DNA of 64,000 nucleotides from Pengzhenrongella frigida (GTDB lineage: Bacteria > Actinomycetota > Actinomycetes > Actinomycetales > Cellulomonadaceae): NCBI RefSeq assembly GCF_004168625.1, contig NZ_SDWW01000002.1, positions 1 to 64,000 on the forward strand, in the 5' to 3' direction. The notes beneath the pieces were generated by a model. The model was not told the DNA's origin. It was given only the letters and a program-made list of their open reading frames with translations, and did not search any database. This document shows positions 1 to 7,953 of the stretch, in pieces. The position numbers were made by a program, and so were the translations under genes. Numbering within the stretch: position 1 is the stretch's first letter; every line of letters begins with the position of its first letter.

Positions 1-204
1 CGTGCCGCGCTGAGGTCGCGGACCCTGATCGACCAGACGCTCGGGATCATCATGAGTCAGCGGTTGTGCGACGCCGACGCGGCGATGGCGATCCTGAGCG
101 CCGACTCGCTCGACCGTGATGTTGCCCTTCTCGCGCGGGCTGCCCAGATCCTCCGCGCGGTGAGCACCGCACCGGGCAGCGGCGGGCGCCCGGCCCAGAA
201 CTGA
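1..204 (+). CDS. ANTAR-domain regulator, 3' end only
   Basis: Only the last 67 codons are in the window; the gene begins upstream and reads through in frame from base 1. The residues LRSRTLIDQTLGIIMSQ followed by a DADAAMAIL segment match the helical ANTAR domain, which binds paired stem-loops in nascent mRNA to prevent termination. In actinobacteria such proteins usually carry an N-terminal GAF or PAS sensor, which would lie outside the window. A short Gly/Ser/Pro-rich tail follows the domain. The family call is fairly secure; the signal and the RNA targets cannot be seen. A complete GAF-ANTAR protein lies nearby at 4997-5734. Confidence 0.75.
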   Translation, partial: RAALRSRTLIDQTLGIIMSQRLCDADAAMAILSADSLDRDVALLARAAQILRAVSTAPGSGGRPAQN

Positions 205-229
205 CGGGCGCCCGAGCGACCGCTGCCCC

Positions 230-970
230 TCAGGTCGCCGTGGACCGCCCACCGTTCGAGCCAAGGCGGACGAGCGACCAACCGACGGCGGCCATCCAGA
301 CGAGCATGAGCACTCCGTAGATGCCGTAGGCGCCCTCGATCACCGGCCGCAGCGCCTCACTGGCAATGCCCAGGACACCGACGACTATGCCCAGAAACGC
401 CACGGCTCTGGGGAAGACGCCACGGAGCATCACGACGGAGACGATCAGCAGCCCGACGGTCGTCAGCACGCCCACGACTCCCGGGGTGCGGTTCTGGGCG
501 ATCAGCGTCTCAGCGGCCGCGGTGAGCGACGCACGCCGAGCGGCGTCGGCCGTGGCCATGTACTGGTCGCTGAGGTAGACCAGGGCCGGTGCTCCGGTGC
601 TCGACGTCGGGATGGCCAACGTCAACGCCCAGGCGCTCGCGCCCACCACGGTGCCCACGGCGGCGGTGCTCCGGTCCAGATGCTTCAGCGCCGGGTACAG
701 GGACAGGTAGGTGACCATGGCGAAGACGCCCGGCACCAGCCACAGCTGCTGATGGACGACGTACAGCGTGCGGTGCGCGGCGATGTAGTCGAGCGTGGCC
801 GTCCCCTGTGCCGTGGGTGGTGGGGGTGTCACGATGGACAGGACGATGGCGGCGATGAGCAGGCCGACGAAGATCCAGGCCGACGCCGCGCCGATCACGT
901 ACAGCCGCCGCCAGGACGGATCTGGCCCGCCGCCGACTCGAGCAGGTCGTGACGACACTTCGACGTTCAT
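230..970 (-). CDS. Six-helix membrane protein, DUF4386-like
   Basis: The 246-residue protein has about six hydrophobic segments (near residues 24-45, 80-100, 108-128, 175-195, 197-215 and 222-240) separated by short loops, with no catalytic motif. The overall pattern resembles the DUF4386 integral membrane family, whose function is unknown. The frame stays open for more than 100 codons upstream, but that part is Arg-rich and non-hydrophobic, so the ATG at 970 is preferred; a purine-rich GGAGGAGAAGGGG run lies a little upstream of it. It is divergent from the LuxR/MalT-type regulator at 1286, and a clearer DUF4386 protein follows that regulator at 4172. The regulator may therefore control both, which is inference. 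Family assignment is moderate. Confidence 0.7.
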   Translation of the reverse strand: MNVEVSSRPARVGGGPDPSWRRLYVIGAASAWIFVGLLIAAIVLSIVTPPPPTAQGTATLDYIAAHRTLYVVHQQLWLVPGVFAMVTYLSLYPALKHLDRSTAAVGTVVGASAWALTLAIPTSSTGAPALVYLSDQYMATADAARRASLTAAAETLIAQNRTPGVVGVLTTVGLLIVSVVMLRGVFPRAVAFLGIVVGVLGIASEALRPVIEGAYGIYGVLMLVWMAAVGWSLVRLGSNGGRSTAT

Positions 971-1285
971 GGGTTGCCCGTCCCCTTCTCCTCCGGCACG
1001 GACGGCTGCCCTCGTCAACCGCTGCCGTCGTGTCCACGATGGCTCGCGATGGAACGCGCACCCCAGGGCCGGAGGTCCCGCGCTGTCGTCCCGCCGCTGC
1101 CTGCCCGGTCCGGCCGCGGCCCGCGGAACGACGAGCACGTGGTGGAACAGCCGCGACGGATACGGTCGTGGTGTCTGCCGCACGTTCCCGGTGCGCGTCC
1201 TACGCTCGTGGTGCCCTCGTCGGGCGAACCGCCCAGCGCTCGCCCGCCTCGGGTACAGCCGCCCGTCCGGGACAGGAGACAGGTC

Positions 1286-4069
1286 GTGGGCCCGTTGCTC
1301 GAGACCAAGATCCACGTGCCACGTGAGCGGCCCAGTCTGGTGGCACGTCCACGGCTGTCCGACCGCCTCAGCCGCGCCACGGGTGCCACGCTCGTCCTCG
1401 TGTCGGCACCCGCCGGGTTCGGCAAGACGACCCTGCTCACCCAGTGGCTCCAGTCGGCGACACCCGCCCGAGCGGTTGCGTGGCTGTCACTGGACCCACG
1501 AGACAACGATCCCGCCGTCTTCGCCCGATACCTCGTCGCAGCTCTGGAGAGGTCCGTGCCCGGCGTCGGCGCGGTCGGACTGTCCCTCCTGGAGACGCCG
1601 CAGTCCTCGCTCGAGGGTGTTCTCGGCGCCCTGCTGAACGATCTCCATGCGATGGCGCGCGAGCTCGTCCTGGTGCTCGACGACTTTCACGTCATCGACT
1701 CTCCGGAGATCCGGAACGGCATCGCGTTCCTGCTGGAGCACCTGCCGGACCACGTGCAGCTGGTGCTCGCGGGCCGGGTCGACCCGGGGCTGCCGCTCGC
1801 CCGGATGCGTGGAAACGGCGAGCTGGTCGAGATCCGCGCTGCCGACCTGCGGTTCACGTCCGCGGAGGTGGCGTCGTATCTGCGCCAGGCGACCGCACCC
1901 GCCCTCACCGGGGCCGACATCATCGCGCTCGAGGTCCGGACGGAGGGGTGGATCGCGGCGCTGCAGCTGGCGGTGCTGTCGTTGCAGGGGCGCCAGGACG
2001 CCGCCGCCTTCATCGCCGACTTCGCCGGCGACGACCGCTACATCGTGGACTACCTCGTCGAAGAGGTCCTGGCCCGTCAGCCCGACGACGTCCGAGCGTT
2101 CTTGCTCGCGACCTCCGTCCTCGGTCGGCTCACCGGCGCCCTGTGCGAAGCGGTGACCGGGCTCCCAGGGGGCCGGGCCAGCCTCGAGGCGCTCGAGCGG
2201 GCCAACCTGTTCGTCGTCCCGCTCGACGACCGTCGCAGCTGGTACCGGTACCACCACCTCTTCGCCGACGTGCTGCACGCCCGACTCCTCGACGAGGAGC
2301 CCGCGCGCGTCCGCGACCTGCACCGACGTGCGAGCGACTGGTGGGAGGTGCAGGGGGACCGCGCCGAGGCGATCCGCCACGCGCTCGCGGCGCAGGACGT
2401 GGAGCGGGCGGCGGACCTGGTCGAGCTCGCGATCCCGGCCACCCGGCAGACCAGGCAGGAGGCCACGTTGCTCGGCTGGCTGGAGGCGCTCCCCGACGAG
2501 GCGATCCGAGCCCGTCCGGTCCTGACCGTCGGGTATGCGTCCGCGCTGATGTCCAGGGGGGAGACCGCCGGCGTGGAGGAGCGTCTCGAGCAGGCCGAGC
2601 GATGGCTGGACGCAACGGCCGCTGACGGCGCGGCAGGGACCCTCCCGGCGGGGATGGTGGTCGCGGACCACCTCGCCTTCGCGCGCTTGCCCAGCGCGAT
2701 CGCCCTCTACCGGGCCGGGCGGGCCCATGCGCTCGGCGACGTGACGGGGACGATGTGCTCTGCGCGCCGGGCGCTCGAGCTCGCCCACGACGACGACCAT
2801 GTGGGTCGGGGTGCCTCGGCCGCACTTCTGGGGCTCGCGTACTGGGCCACGGGCGAGCTGCCGACGGCGCACCGGTCGTGGTCCGAGTCCATGGTCAGCT
2901 TCGAGCGTGCCGGGCACCGCTCCGACGTCATCGCGGGCTGCGGCGCCGTGGCGGACATCCGCATCGCGCAGGGTCGGCTGCGCGAGGCCATGAGCAGCTA
3001 CGAGCGGGGACTTCAGCTCGCGACGGTGGACGGCGGGCCACCCCTGCGCGGTGCGGCGGACATGTTCGTGGGCATGAGCCAGGTGCTCCGTGAGCGCGAC
3101 GATCCGGACGCCGCCGTTCAGCACCTGCTCGCGGCACGGGAGCTGGGGGAGCGCGCCGGCCTGCCGCAGAATGCGCACCGCTGGTGCATCGCCATGGCCG
3201 GGGTGCGGTGGACGATGGGCGACCTCGACGGCGCGCTCGCGCTGCTCGACGACGCGGCCCGCCTCTACGTGGCCGACTTCTTCCCTGACGTGCGGCCGAT
3301 CTGGGCGTTGCGCGCCCGGGTGCTCCTGGCGCAAGGCCGGTACGACGACGCGCTGACGTCGACCCGGGAGCACGGCATCTCCGCGACGGACGACCTGTCC
3401 TTCCTGCTCGAGTACGCGCACATCACGCTGGCCGCGGCGCTGCTCGCCCAGGGCGCCGCCGAGCGTTCGCAAGGCCCGCTGTGCGAGGCGGACCAGCTGC
3501 TTGATCGCCTGCTGCGTGCAGCGACACAGGGGGAGCGGGCGGGCAGCATCGTCGAGATCCTGGTCCTCAAGGCCCTCGTCCGCCAGGCGCGGGGTGAGCG
3601 CGACGAGGCACTGTCGGTACTCGATCGTGCTCTGGTCGCGGCGGAACCGGAAGGTTACGTCCGGCTGTTCGCGGACCACGGAGCACCCCTGTCCGCGATG
3701 CTCAGCGCGGCCGCGAGGCGACCCGGCAGCCCGGCTCACCTCCGACGGGTCCTCGCGTCGACGAGCCGTCCTGCCCGAGCGAAGCCCTCGCGCCAGGGCC
3801 TCGTCGACCCACTCAGTCCCCGGGAGCTGGATGTGCTGCAGCTTCTCGGGAGCGACCTGGACGGTCCCGGAATCGCCCGCGCGCTCGTGGTCTCGGTCAA
3901 CACCGCTCGGACCCACATCAAGAGCATCTACGCGAAGCTCGGCGTCACCAGCCGCCAGCAGCGGTGCGCCGAGCCCGGGAGCTCGACCTCCTCCGCTGAG
4001 GCGAACCGACGACGAGGTCAACCCGCCTGGGCCGCGACCCTCACCCACCAAGATCACCACATGTGGTGA
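1286..4069 (+). CDS. LuxR-family (MalT/LAL-type) regulator with a 3' frameshift
   Basis: This is a large signal-transduction ATPase regulator, 927 residues as read. An N-terminal NTPase has Walker A APAGFGKTT (about residues 41-49) and Walker B LVLVLDDFHVI; then come TPR-like helical repeats and a C-terminal LuxR helix-turn-helix containing LSPRELDVLQLLG and VNTARTHIKSIYAKLGV. The frame is open upstream to 974, but GTG 1286 has an AGGAG seven bases before it and starts the conserved LLETKIHVPR segment. The C-terminus is odd. After TSRQQ the frame reads through into low-complexity sequence, whereas moving one frame from base 3958 gives AAVRRARELDLLR and a stop at 3999, the usual end for this family. 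One G appears to be missing near 3958. The HTH core is upstream of the break, so function may survive. Confidence 0.85.
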   Translation: MGPLLETKIHVPRERPSLVARPRLSDRLSRATGATLVLVSAPAGFGKTTLLTQWLQSATPARAVAWLSLDPRDNDPAVFARYLVAALERSVPGVGAVGLSLLETPQSSLEGVLGALLNDLHAMARELVLVLDDFHVIDSPEIRNGIAFLLEHLPDHVQLVLAGRVDPGLPLARMRGNGELVEIRAADLRFTSAEVASYLRQATAPALTGADIIALEVRTEGWIAALQLAVLSLQGRQDAAAFIADFAGDDRYIVDYLVEEVLARQPDDVRAFLLATSVLGRLTGALCEAVTGLPGGRASLEALERANLFVVPLDDRRSWYRYHHLFADVLHARLLDEEPARVRDLHRRASDWWEVQGDRAEAIRHALAAQDVERAADLVELAIPATRQTRQEATLLGWLEALPDEAIRARPVLTVGYASALMSRGETAGVEERLEQAERWLDATAADGAAGTLPAGMVVADHLAFARLPSAIALYRAGRAHALGDVTGTMCSARRALELAHDDDHVGRGASAALLGLAYWATGELPTAHRSWSESMVSFERAGHRSDVIAGCGAVADIRIAQGRLREAMSSYERGLQLATVDGGPPLRGAADMFVGMSQVLRERDDPDAAVQHLLAARELGERAGLPQNAHRWCIAMAGVRWTMGDLDGALALLDDAARLYVADFFPDVRPIWALRARVLLAQGRYDDALTSTREHGISATDDLSFLLEYAHITLAAALLAQGAAERSQGPLCEADQLLDRLLRAATQGERAGSIVEILVLKALVRQARGERDEALSVLDRALVAAEPEGYVRLFADHGAPLSAMLSAAARRPGSPAHLRRVLASTSRPARAKPSRQGLVDPLSPRELDVLQLLGSDLDGPGIARALVVSVNTARTHIKSIYAKLGVTSRQQRCAEPGSSTSSAEANRRRGQPAWAATLTHQDHHMW

Positions 4070-4072
4070 TCT
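4051..4072. promoter_or_regulatory. 22-bp perfect palindrome, possible operator
   Basis: The half-site AGATCACCACA is followed directly by its exact reverse complement, with no spacer. It sits about 100 bp before the DUF4386 gene at 4172. If the LuxR-type gene really ends at 3999, the palindrome is entirely intergenic. No T-run follows, so it is not a typical terminator. A regulator site for the downstream gene is inferred; the binding protein is unknown. Confidence 0.45.
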
Positions 4073-4171
4073 GCGCTCACCACGTCTCCTTCTACGGTCC
4101 GTATCGAACCAGGAGCGCCTTCTGGACCTCACCCCGACGTCGGCCTCCCTCTGCCCCGAAAGGACCCGCAC

Positions 4172-4939
4172 ATGGTCTCGACCGCGTTCCACCCCACGAC
4201 CAAGCCCCCGATGGCCCCGATCCGCAGGACCGCGCTGCTCGCCGGCGCGCTGTACCTGATCACCTTCCTGGCCTCGATCCCCGCGGCGGCCTACTTCCTG
4301 CTTCCCGTCCTCGACGACCCCCGCTACATCCTCGGGCCCGGCCAGGACGCCCGCGTCACCATCGGCGCGCTCCTCGACATCATCAACGCGCTCGCCTGCA
4401 TCGGCACAGCGGTCGTGCTGTACCCCGTCGTCAGACGCACGAGCCCAGTGCTCGCGCTCGGCTTCCTCGCCTCCCGCATCCTTGAGGCCGCGATCATCGT
4501 TGCCGGCGTCATGGCCCTGCTTGCCGTCGTGACGCTGCGCAGGGATGTCGCCGGTGACCCCGGAGCGGATGCGGACTCGCTGCTGACCGTCGGCGCTGCG
4601 CTGATCGCAGTCAGGGACTGGAGCTTCCTCTTCGGACCGGGCCTGGCGGTCGCCAACGCCCTGCTGCTCGGCACGTTCATGTACCGGTCCCGACTGGTGC
4701 CTCGGGTGATCCCGCTCATGGGCCTGATCGGAGCGCCCCTGCTCCTCGCGTCCAACCTCGGCACGATGTTCGGCATCAACGAGCAGCTCTCTGTCCTGTC
4801 GCTGGTCGCCGTGCCCGGGATCTTCTTCTGGGAGCTGACGCTCGGCATCTACCTCATCGTCAAGGGCTTCACACCCCCGCCGACCATCACGGGCGTGGAC
4901 GGCGACCGGCAGCCGTCGTCCTTCGCTGACGTGCCCTGA
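4172..4939 (+). CDS. DUF4386 family membrane protein
   Basis: The 255-residue protein has about six to seven hydrophobic helices. The family signature begins at about residue 16 with PIRRTALLAGALYLITF and continues through a conserved region containing ALLDIINALACIGTAVVLYP. DUF4386 proteins are integral membrane proteins of unknown function. The ATG at 4172 is preceded by an AAAGGA-like ribosome site; an internal ATG 13 codons later is possible. The gene follows the LuxR/MalT-type regulator in the same orientation and has a 22-bp palindrome upstream, suggesting its own promoter. No enzyme or transporter motif is visible, and a short hydrophilic tail ends the protein. Confidence 0.85.
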   Translation: MVSTAFHPTTKPPMAPIRRTALLAGALYLITFLASIPAAAYFLLPVLDDPRYILGPGQDARVTIGALLDIINALACIGTAVVLYPVVRRTSPVLALGFLASRILEAAIIVAGVMALLAVVTLRRDVAGDPGADADSLLTVGAALIAVRDWSFLFGPGLAVANALLLGTFMYRSRLVPRVIPLMGLIGAPLLLASNLGTMFGINEQLSVLSLVAVPGIFFWELTLGIYLIVKGFTPPPTITGVDGDRQPSSFADVP

Positions 4940-4996
4940 CGTTCAGGCGCGCAGTGCGTCCGGTGCGATCCCGGCGAGCCGGTGCGACGATGGGGC

Positions 4997-5734
4997 ATGG
5001 GAGATTCGCAGGTGCTCAACCAGCAGCTGGCCGCAGCCGCGCGCTCATTCCAGGCCGAGTCGGGCAAGCAAGAGCTCATGGAGAAGGGCTTCTCGATCGC
5101 GACGGAGATCATCGACGGATGCCAGTTGGCCTGTGTCTCGATACTCCACCGCGGAGACGTCATCGATACCCCGGCAGCGACGAATGAGAAGCTGCGGGTC
5201 CTGGACGAGCTGCAGTTCACACTGAACGAGGGGCCCTGCTTCGATGCCCTCTGGTCCGGAGAGACGGTCCTGTCACCGGACCTGGCCAAGGACTCCAGAT
5301 GGCCACGGTGGGGCCCGGGTGTGGTGGCCGAGCTCGGCGTCGCGAGCATGCTGTGCTACCGACTCTTCACCACCGGGGAGACGATCGGTGCGCTGAACCT
5401 GTACTCACGAAGCCTCGACGCGTTCGATGCCGATGACATCAGTACGGGCTACTACCTCGCGGCGCACCTCGCGGTCGCGATCGCCGAAGCCAAGACCGCT
5501 GAGCAGCTGCACACCGCCATCGGCACCCGCACGGCGATCGGGCAGGCAGAGGGAATTCTGATGGAGCGGTTCAATCTCCAACCAGCTCAGGCATTCGCCG
5601 TGCTCACCCGGATCTCCCAGGACAGCAACGTTCGTCTGCACCTCGTCGCCGCAGAGCTCGTCCGGACCCGCACCCTCCCGGTCCTCGCTGGCGACCAGCC
5701 GGCGCACCAGCGAAGTCGGCAGGCGCGGCACTGA
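4997..5734 (+). CDS. GAF and ANTAR domain transcription antiterminator
   Basis: This 245-residue cytoplasmic regulator has an N-terminal GAF sensor (about residues 20-165, with NEGPCFDALWSGETV and GALNLYS) and a C-terminal ANTAR RNA-binding domain (about 170-230, with TRTAIGQAEGILMERF and a following ISQDSNVRLH helix). In this family the GAF domain receives a signal and the ANTAR domain binds dual hairpins in target mRNAs to suppress termination. The frame opens five codons earlier at a GTG (4982), but ATG 4997 is better placed behind a GATGGGG sequence. It is a single gene between the DUF4386 gene and the convergent PfkB-type kinase gene. No haem- or iron-binding motif is evident, so the signal is unknown. 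Confidence 0.88.
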   Translation: MGDSQVLNQQLAAAARSFQAESGKQELMEKGFSIATEIIDGCQLACVSILHRGDVIDTPAATNEKLRVLDELQFTLNEGPCFDALWSGETVLSPDLAKDSRWPRWGPGVVAELGVASMLCYRLFTTGETIGALNLYSRSLDAFDADDISTGYYLAAHLAVAIAEAKTAEQLHTAIGTRTAIGQAEGILMERFNLQPAQAFAVLTRISQDSNVRLHLVAAELVRTRTLPVLAGDQPAHQRSRQARH

Positions 5735-5778
5735 CGGACGGGCACCGTCGGCGGGCGAGCACGCACCTCAGCGCAGAA

Positions 5779-6690
5779 TCACGCACCGGACCGACCGGCT
5801 GACGGGTCATCGAGCAGCGGGCTGAGGTGCACGCTCGCCAGTGCCCGCACGGCCTGCCGGGTCGCGGCCTTGAGCGCCTCGGGCACGTCGGCGCCGCCGA
5901 CGGCGGCCGCCAGATATCCGGCCAGGAACGCGTCACCGGCGCCGTTGGTGTCGACCACCTCGGTGGGCGTCGCCGCGACCCGGTGCTCCCGACCGCCGGC
6001 GTCGACGGCGACGGCGCCGTCTGCCCCGAGGGTGCACACCGCGAGCCGGGCGCCCGAGCGAACGCAGGCGTGCAGGAACGGCAGCGGGTCGCCCAGCCCG
6101 TCAGCGTTGAGGAACACGTGGTCCGCGGCCGCCAGGAAGGGGCGATGGAACGTCGCGCTGCCGTCGTAGTCGTGCAGGTCGGTCCAGGTTCGGGTGCCGC
6201 GGGCGCGGGCCTGTCTGGGGACGTCGGAGGAGAGGAGGTCCACGGTGCGCTGGGCCAGGTCCAGCACGACGTCGGTTGCCGCCGCGATCGCGGTAGCGAC
6301 CGCGCTGGGCACCGGGGTCGGGGGTGGCTCCGGCGTGCTGAGGTAGAGCGAGACCCGCTCGCCGCGGTCCGTCATGAGGTTGATGTGCCGCTCGGAAGGC
6401 CCGCTCACGACCTCGACCAGGAGCTCCACGCCGGGGTGCGTCAACGCCGTGCGTATCCGTGCCGCCGGGTCGTCGTCGCCCAGCACGGTGACGCACGTGA
6501 CCGGGATGCCGAGGTCGGCCAGGTGGAGCACCTTGCCTGCCGACGTTCCGCCGAGGGTGTCGCGGGCGGACCGTGCGTGCACGGTGTGGGGCCGGGGTTC
6601 GGGCAAGGTGTCGAGCAAGACGTTGGTGTTCCACGATGTCGGTCCGACGACGACCACCCTCGCGGCTGGGGTGCCCGCGGTGGCGCTCAT
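5779..6690 (-). CDS. PfkB-family carbohydrate or nucleoside kinase
   Basis: This 303-residue ribokinase-fold enzyme would phosphorylate a sugar or nucleoside with ATP. The C-terminal PfkB signature VVDTNGAGDAFLAGYL contains the anion-hole GAGD with the catalytic Asp. An N-terminal GGTSAGKVLHLADLG segment matches the substrate-binding Gly-rich part of the family. The frame is open beyond ATG 6690, but the extra N-terminal residues look non-native, and the beta-strand AARVVVVGPTSWN fits a native start near that ATG. The gene is the last of a run on this strand after the DUF1272 and VOC genes; the 46-bp gap leaves co-transcription possible. The substrate is not determined. Confidence 0.85.
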   Translation of the reverse strand: MSATAGTPAARVVVVGPTSWNTNVLLDTLPEPRPHTVHARSARDTLGGTSAGKVLHLADLGIPVTCVTVLGDDDPAARIRTALTHPGVELLVEVVSGPSERHINLMTDRGERVSLYLSTPEPPPTPVPSAVATAIAAATDVVLDLAQRTVDLLSSDVPRQARARGTRTWTDLHDYDGSATFHRPFLAAADHVFLNADGLGDPLPFLHACVRSGARLAVCTLGADGAVAVDAGGREHRVAATPTEVVDTNGAGDAFLAGYLAAAVGGADVPEALKAATRQAVRALASVHLSPLLDDPSAGRSGA

Positions 6691-6736
6691 CGGTGCGGCG
6701 GTGGCGCAGCAGGCGAGATCATCGCGCCAGTCTGCT

Positions 6737-7009
6737 TCACCCAGGAGTCGCCCGAGGGGCTCTCGGGCTCCCCGATCGAGTGCTGACACTCGTCACACGC
6801 ACGCCCGACGGCGGATTGGCGGCGAGAGCACGGTCTGGCCGGATCGGTCGCGGCGCGAAGTTCCCGCCACAGTTCGGGCAGACCCCGTGCAGGACGTCGA
6901 GGACGCACGTCGCGCAGAACGTGCACTCGAAGCTGCAGATCCAGGCGTCGGCACTTGTAGGGGGCAGGTCCCGGTCACAGCACTCGCAGTTCGGTCGCAG
7001 CTCCAGCAT
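6737..7009 (-). CDS. DUF1272 cysteine-rich protein
   Basis: This 90-residue protein has a Cys-rich core, LRPNCECCDRDLPP followed by CSFECTFCATCV and CPNCGGNF, typical of the DUF1272 family; the paired CxxC motifs suggest zinc binding. The family has no established function. The last 30 or so residues are Ser/Arg/Pro-rich and look disordered, so the native product could be shorter in related strains. It begins three bases after the stop of the VOC gene upstream on this strand, indicating one transcript. The ATG at 7009 is the only sensible start because the family consensus begins with MxxLRPNCE. Confidence 0.85.
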   Translation of the reverse strand: MLELRPNCECCDRDLPPTSADAWICSFECTFCATCVLDVLHGVCPNCGGNFAPRPIRPDRALAANPPSGVRVTSVSTRSGSPRAPRATPG

Positions 7010-7012
7010 GTC

Positions 7013-7744
7013 TCACGGGCTCCGGTCGGTGACGCAGTACCGGCTGCCGTCCGGGCCGCGGAGCACGGTCCACTCGTCGGTCACACGCTCGACCGCCGCA
7101 CCGAGGGCGACGTGCCGCGCGGTCTCCGCCGCACGGTCCGAGGTCGCCAGGTCAAGGTGCGCCCGCACGGCACCCGTCGGCTCCTCGAGCCGGTGCGGCA
7201 GGAGCCGCAGCGGCTGGTCGGCGGGCCGTTCGAGCGGGGAGAACTCGTCCGTCGACGGGCGCGCCGCCCAGCCGGTCAGCTCAGACCAGAACCGGGTCTC
7301 GCGTGCCCAGTGCTCCATGGGGATGTCCAGGGCGACCTGGTCCACGAGGCTCGAGTGCCCCTCACCCGCACCGACGCCGGGCCATCGCGTCGCGGGCGGG
7401 CGGTGGGACCCGTCCGGGCCGACGAAGCAGAAGGTCAACCCTCCGGGCGAGGCCATGACCACGTGACCGAGGTCGTCGAGTTCCGTCGCGCCCAGTGCGA
7501 CCGCGCCGTCCGCAGCTGCGCGCGGGTCGGGCACGTGCAGGTCGAGGTGGATCCGCGCCGGCCCCGAGTCGAGGCGCTGCAGGCGCAGGAACGCATCACC
7601 CTCCGTCGGGACCAGGGTGACGAACTGCTGATCGGCGCCGCGGTGGGACGACAGCCCGTAGCCCGTGACGGACGTCCAGAACGCTCGCGCGACGTCCCAT
7701 CGGTCGGGCGTCGCGTCGAGGAAGGCGGTGATCCAGGTCGGCAC
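7013..7744 (-). CDS. VOC-superfamily (glyoxalase-like) protein, two repeats
   Basis: This 243-residue protein consists of two tandem beta-alpha-beta VOC modules. The first runs from about residues 1-115 with ARAFWTSVTGYGLS and the ending GGLTFCFVGPDG; the second covers about 125-240 with DIPMEHWARETRFWSELTGW and ends GPDGSRYCVTDRS. VOC proteins include metal-dependent lyases, isomerases and resistance proteins that sequester drugs; which applies here cannot be told. The start is GTG 7744, giving PTWITAFLD, the normal first strand of the fold. It is followed after three bases by the DUF1272 gene, so the two are probably co-translated. Confidence 0.82.
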   Translation of the reverse strand: MPTWITAFLDATPDRWDVARAFWTSVTGYGLSSHRGADQQFVTLVPTEGDAFLRLQRLDSGPARIHLDLHVPDPRAAADGAVALGATELDDLGHVVMASPGGLTFCFVGPDGSHRPPATRWPGVGAGEGHSSLVDQVALDIPMEHWARETRFWSELTGWAARPSTDEFSPLERPADQPLRLLPHRLEEPTGAVRAHLDLATSDRAAETARHVALGAAVERVTDEWTVLRGPDGSRYCVTDRSP

Positions 7745-7853
7745 GGCGCCAGCCTACGCAGGACGAGCCGTCGATCGCGCGGAAGGAAGCGTCCCTACGG
7801 AGACCGGGCAGGGTCCGACGGTGGTAGGGTCTTTTGCGAGCAAACGCTCAACA

Positions 7854-7882
7854 GGATTGTTACCCATCATGGGGCAAGACCT
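7854..7882 (+). promoter_or_regulatory. RAT antiterminator site for a BglG/LicT-type protein
   Basis: The 29-nt element starts GGATTGTTAC and ends GGGCAAGACCT, closely matching the ribonucleic antiterminator consensus recognised by BglG/LicT proteins, with a CCC/GGG inner stem. Its last five bases overlap the first stem of the terminator at 7878-7916, so the two structures are mutually exclusive. Its cognate regulator is most likely encoded two genes downstream at 10045. Confidence 0.9.
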
Positions 7883-7916
7883 GAGATGCACCTAGGTGCG
7901 TCTCGGGTCTTTTTTT
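7878..7916 (+). terminator. Conditional intrinsic terminator of the PTS operon
   Basis: A 15-bp stem is formed by GACCTGAGATGCACC and GGTGCGTCTCGGGTC (two G-T pairs), directly followed by seven T residues. It lies between the RAT element and the EIIBCA start at 7954. This is the classical attenuation layout of antiterminator-controlled sugar operons: transcription stops here unless the regulator stabilises the RAT hairpin. Confidence 0.9.
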
Positions 7917-7953
7917 GTGCCCATCATGCGGCGCAAGCGCGGAAGGATTGACA

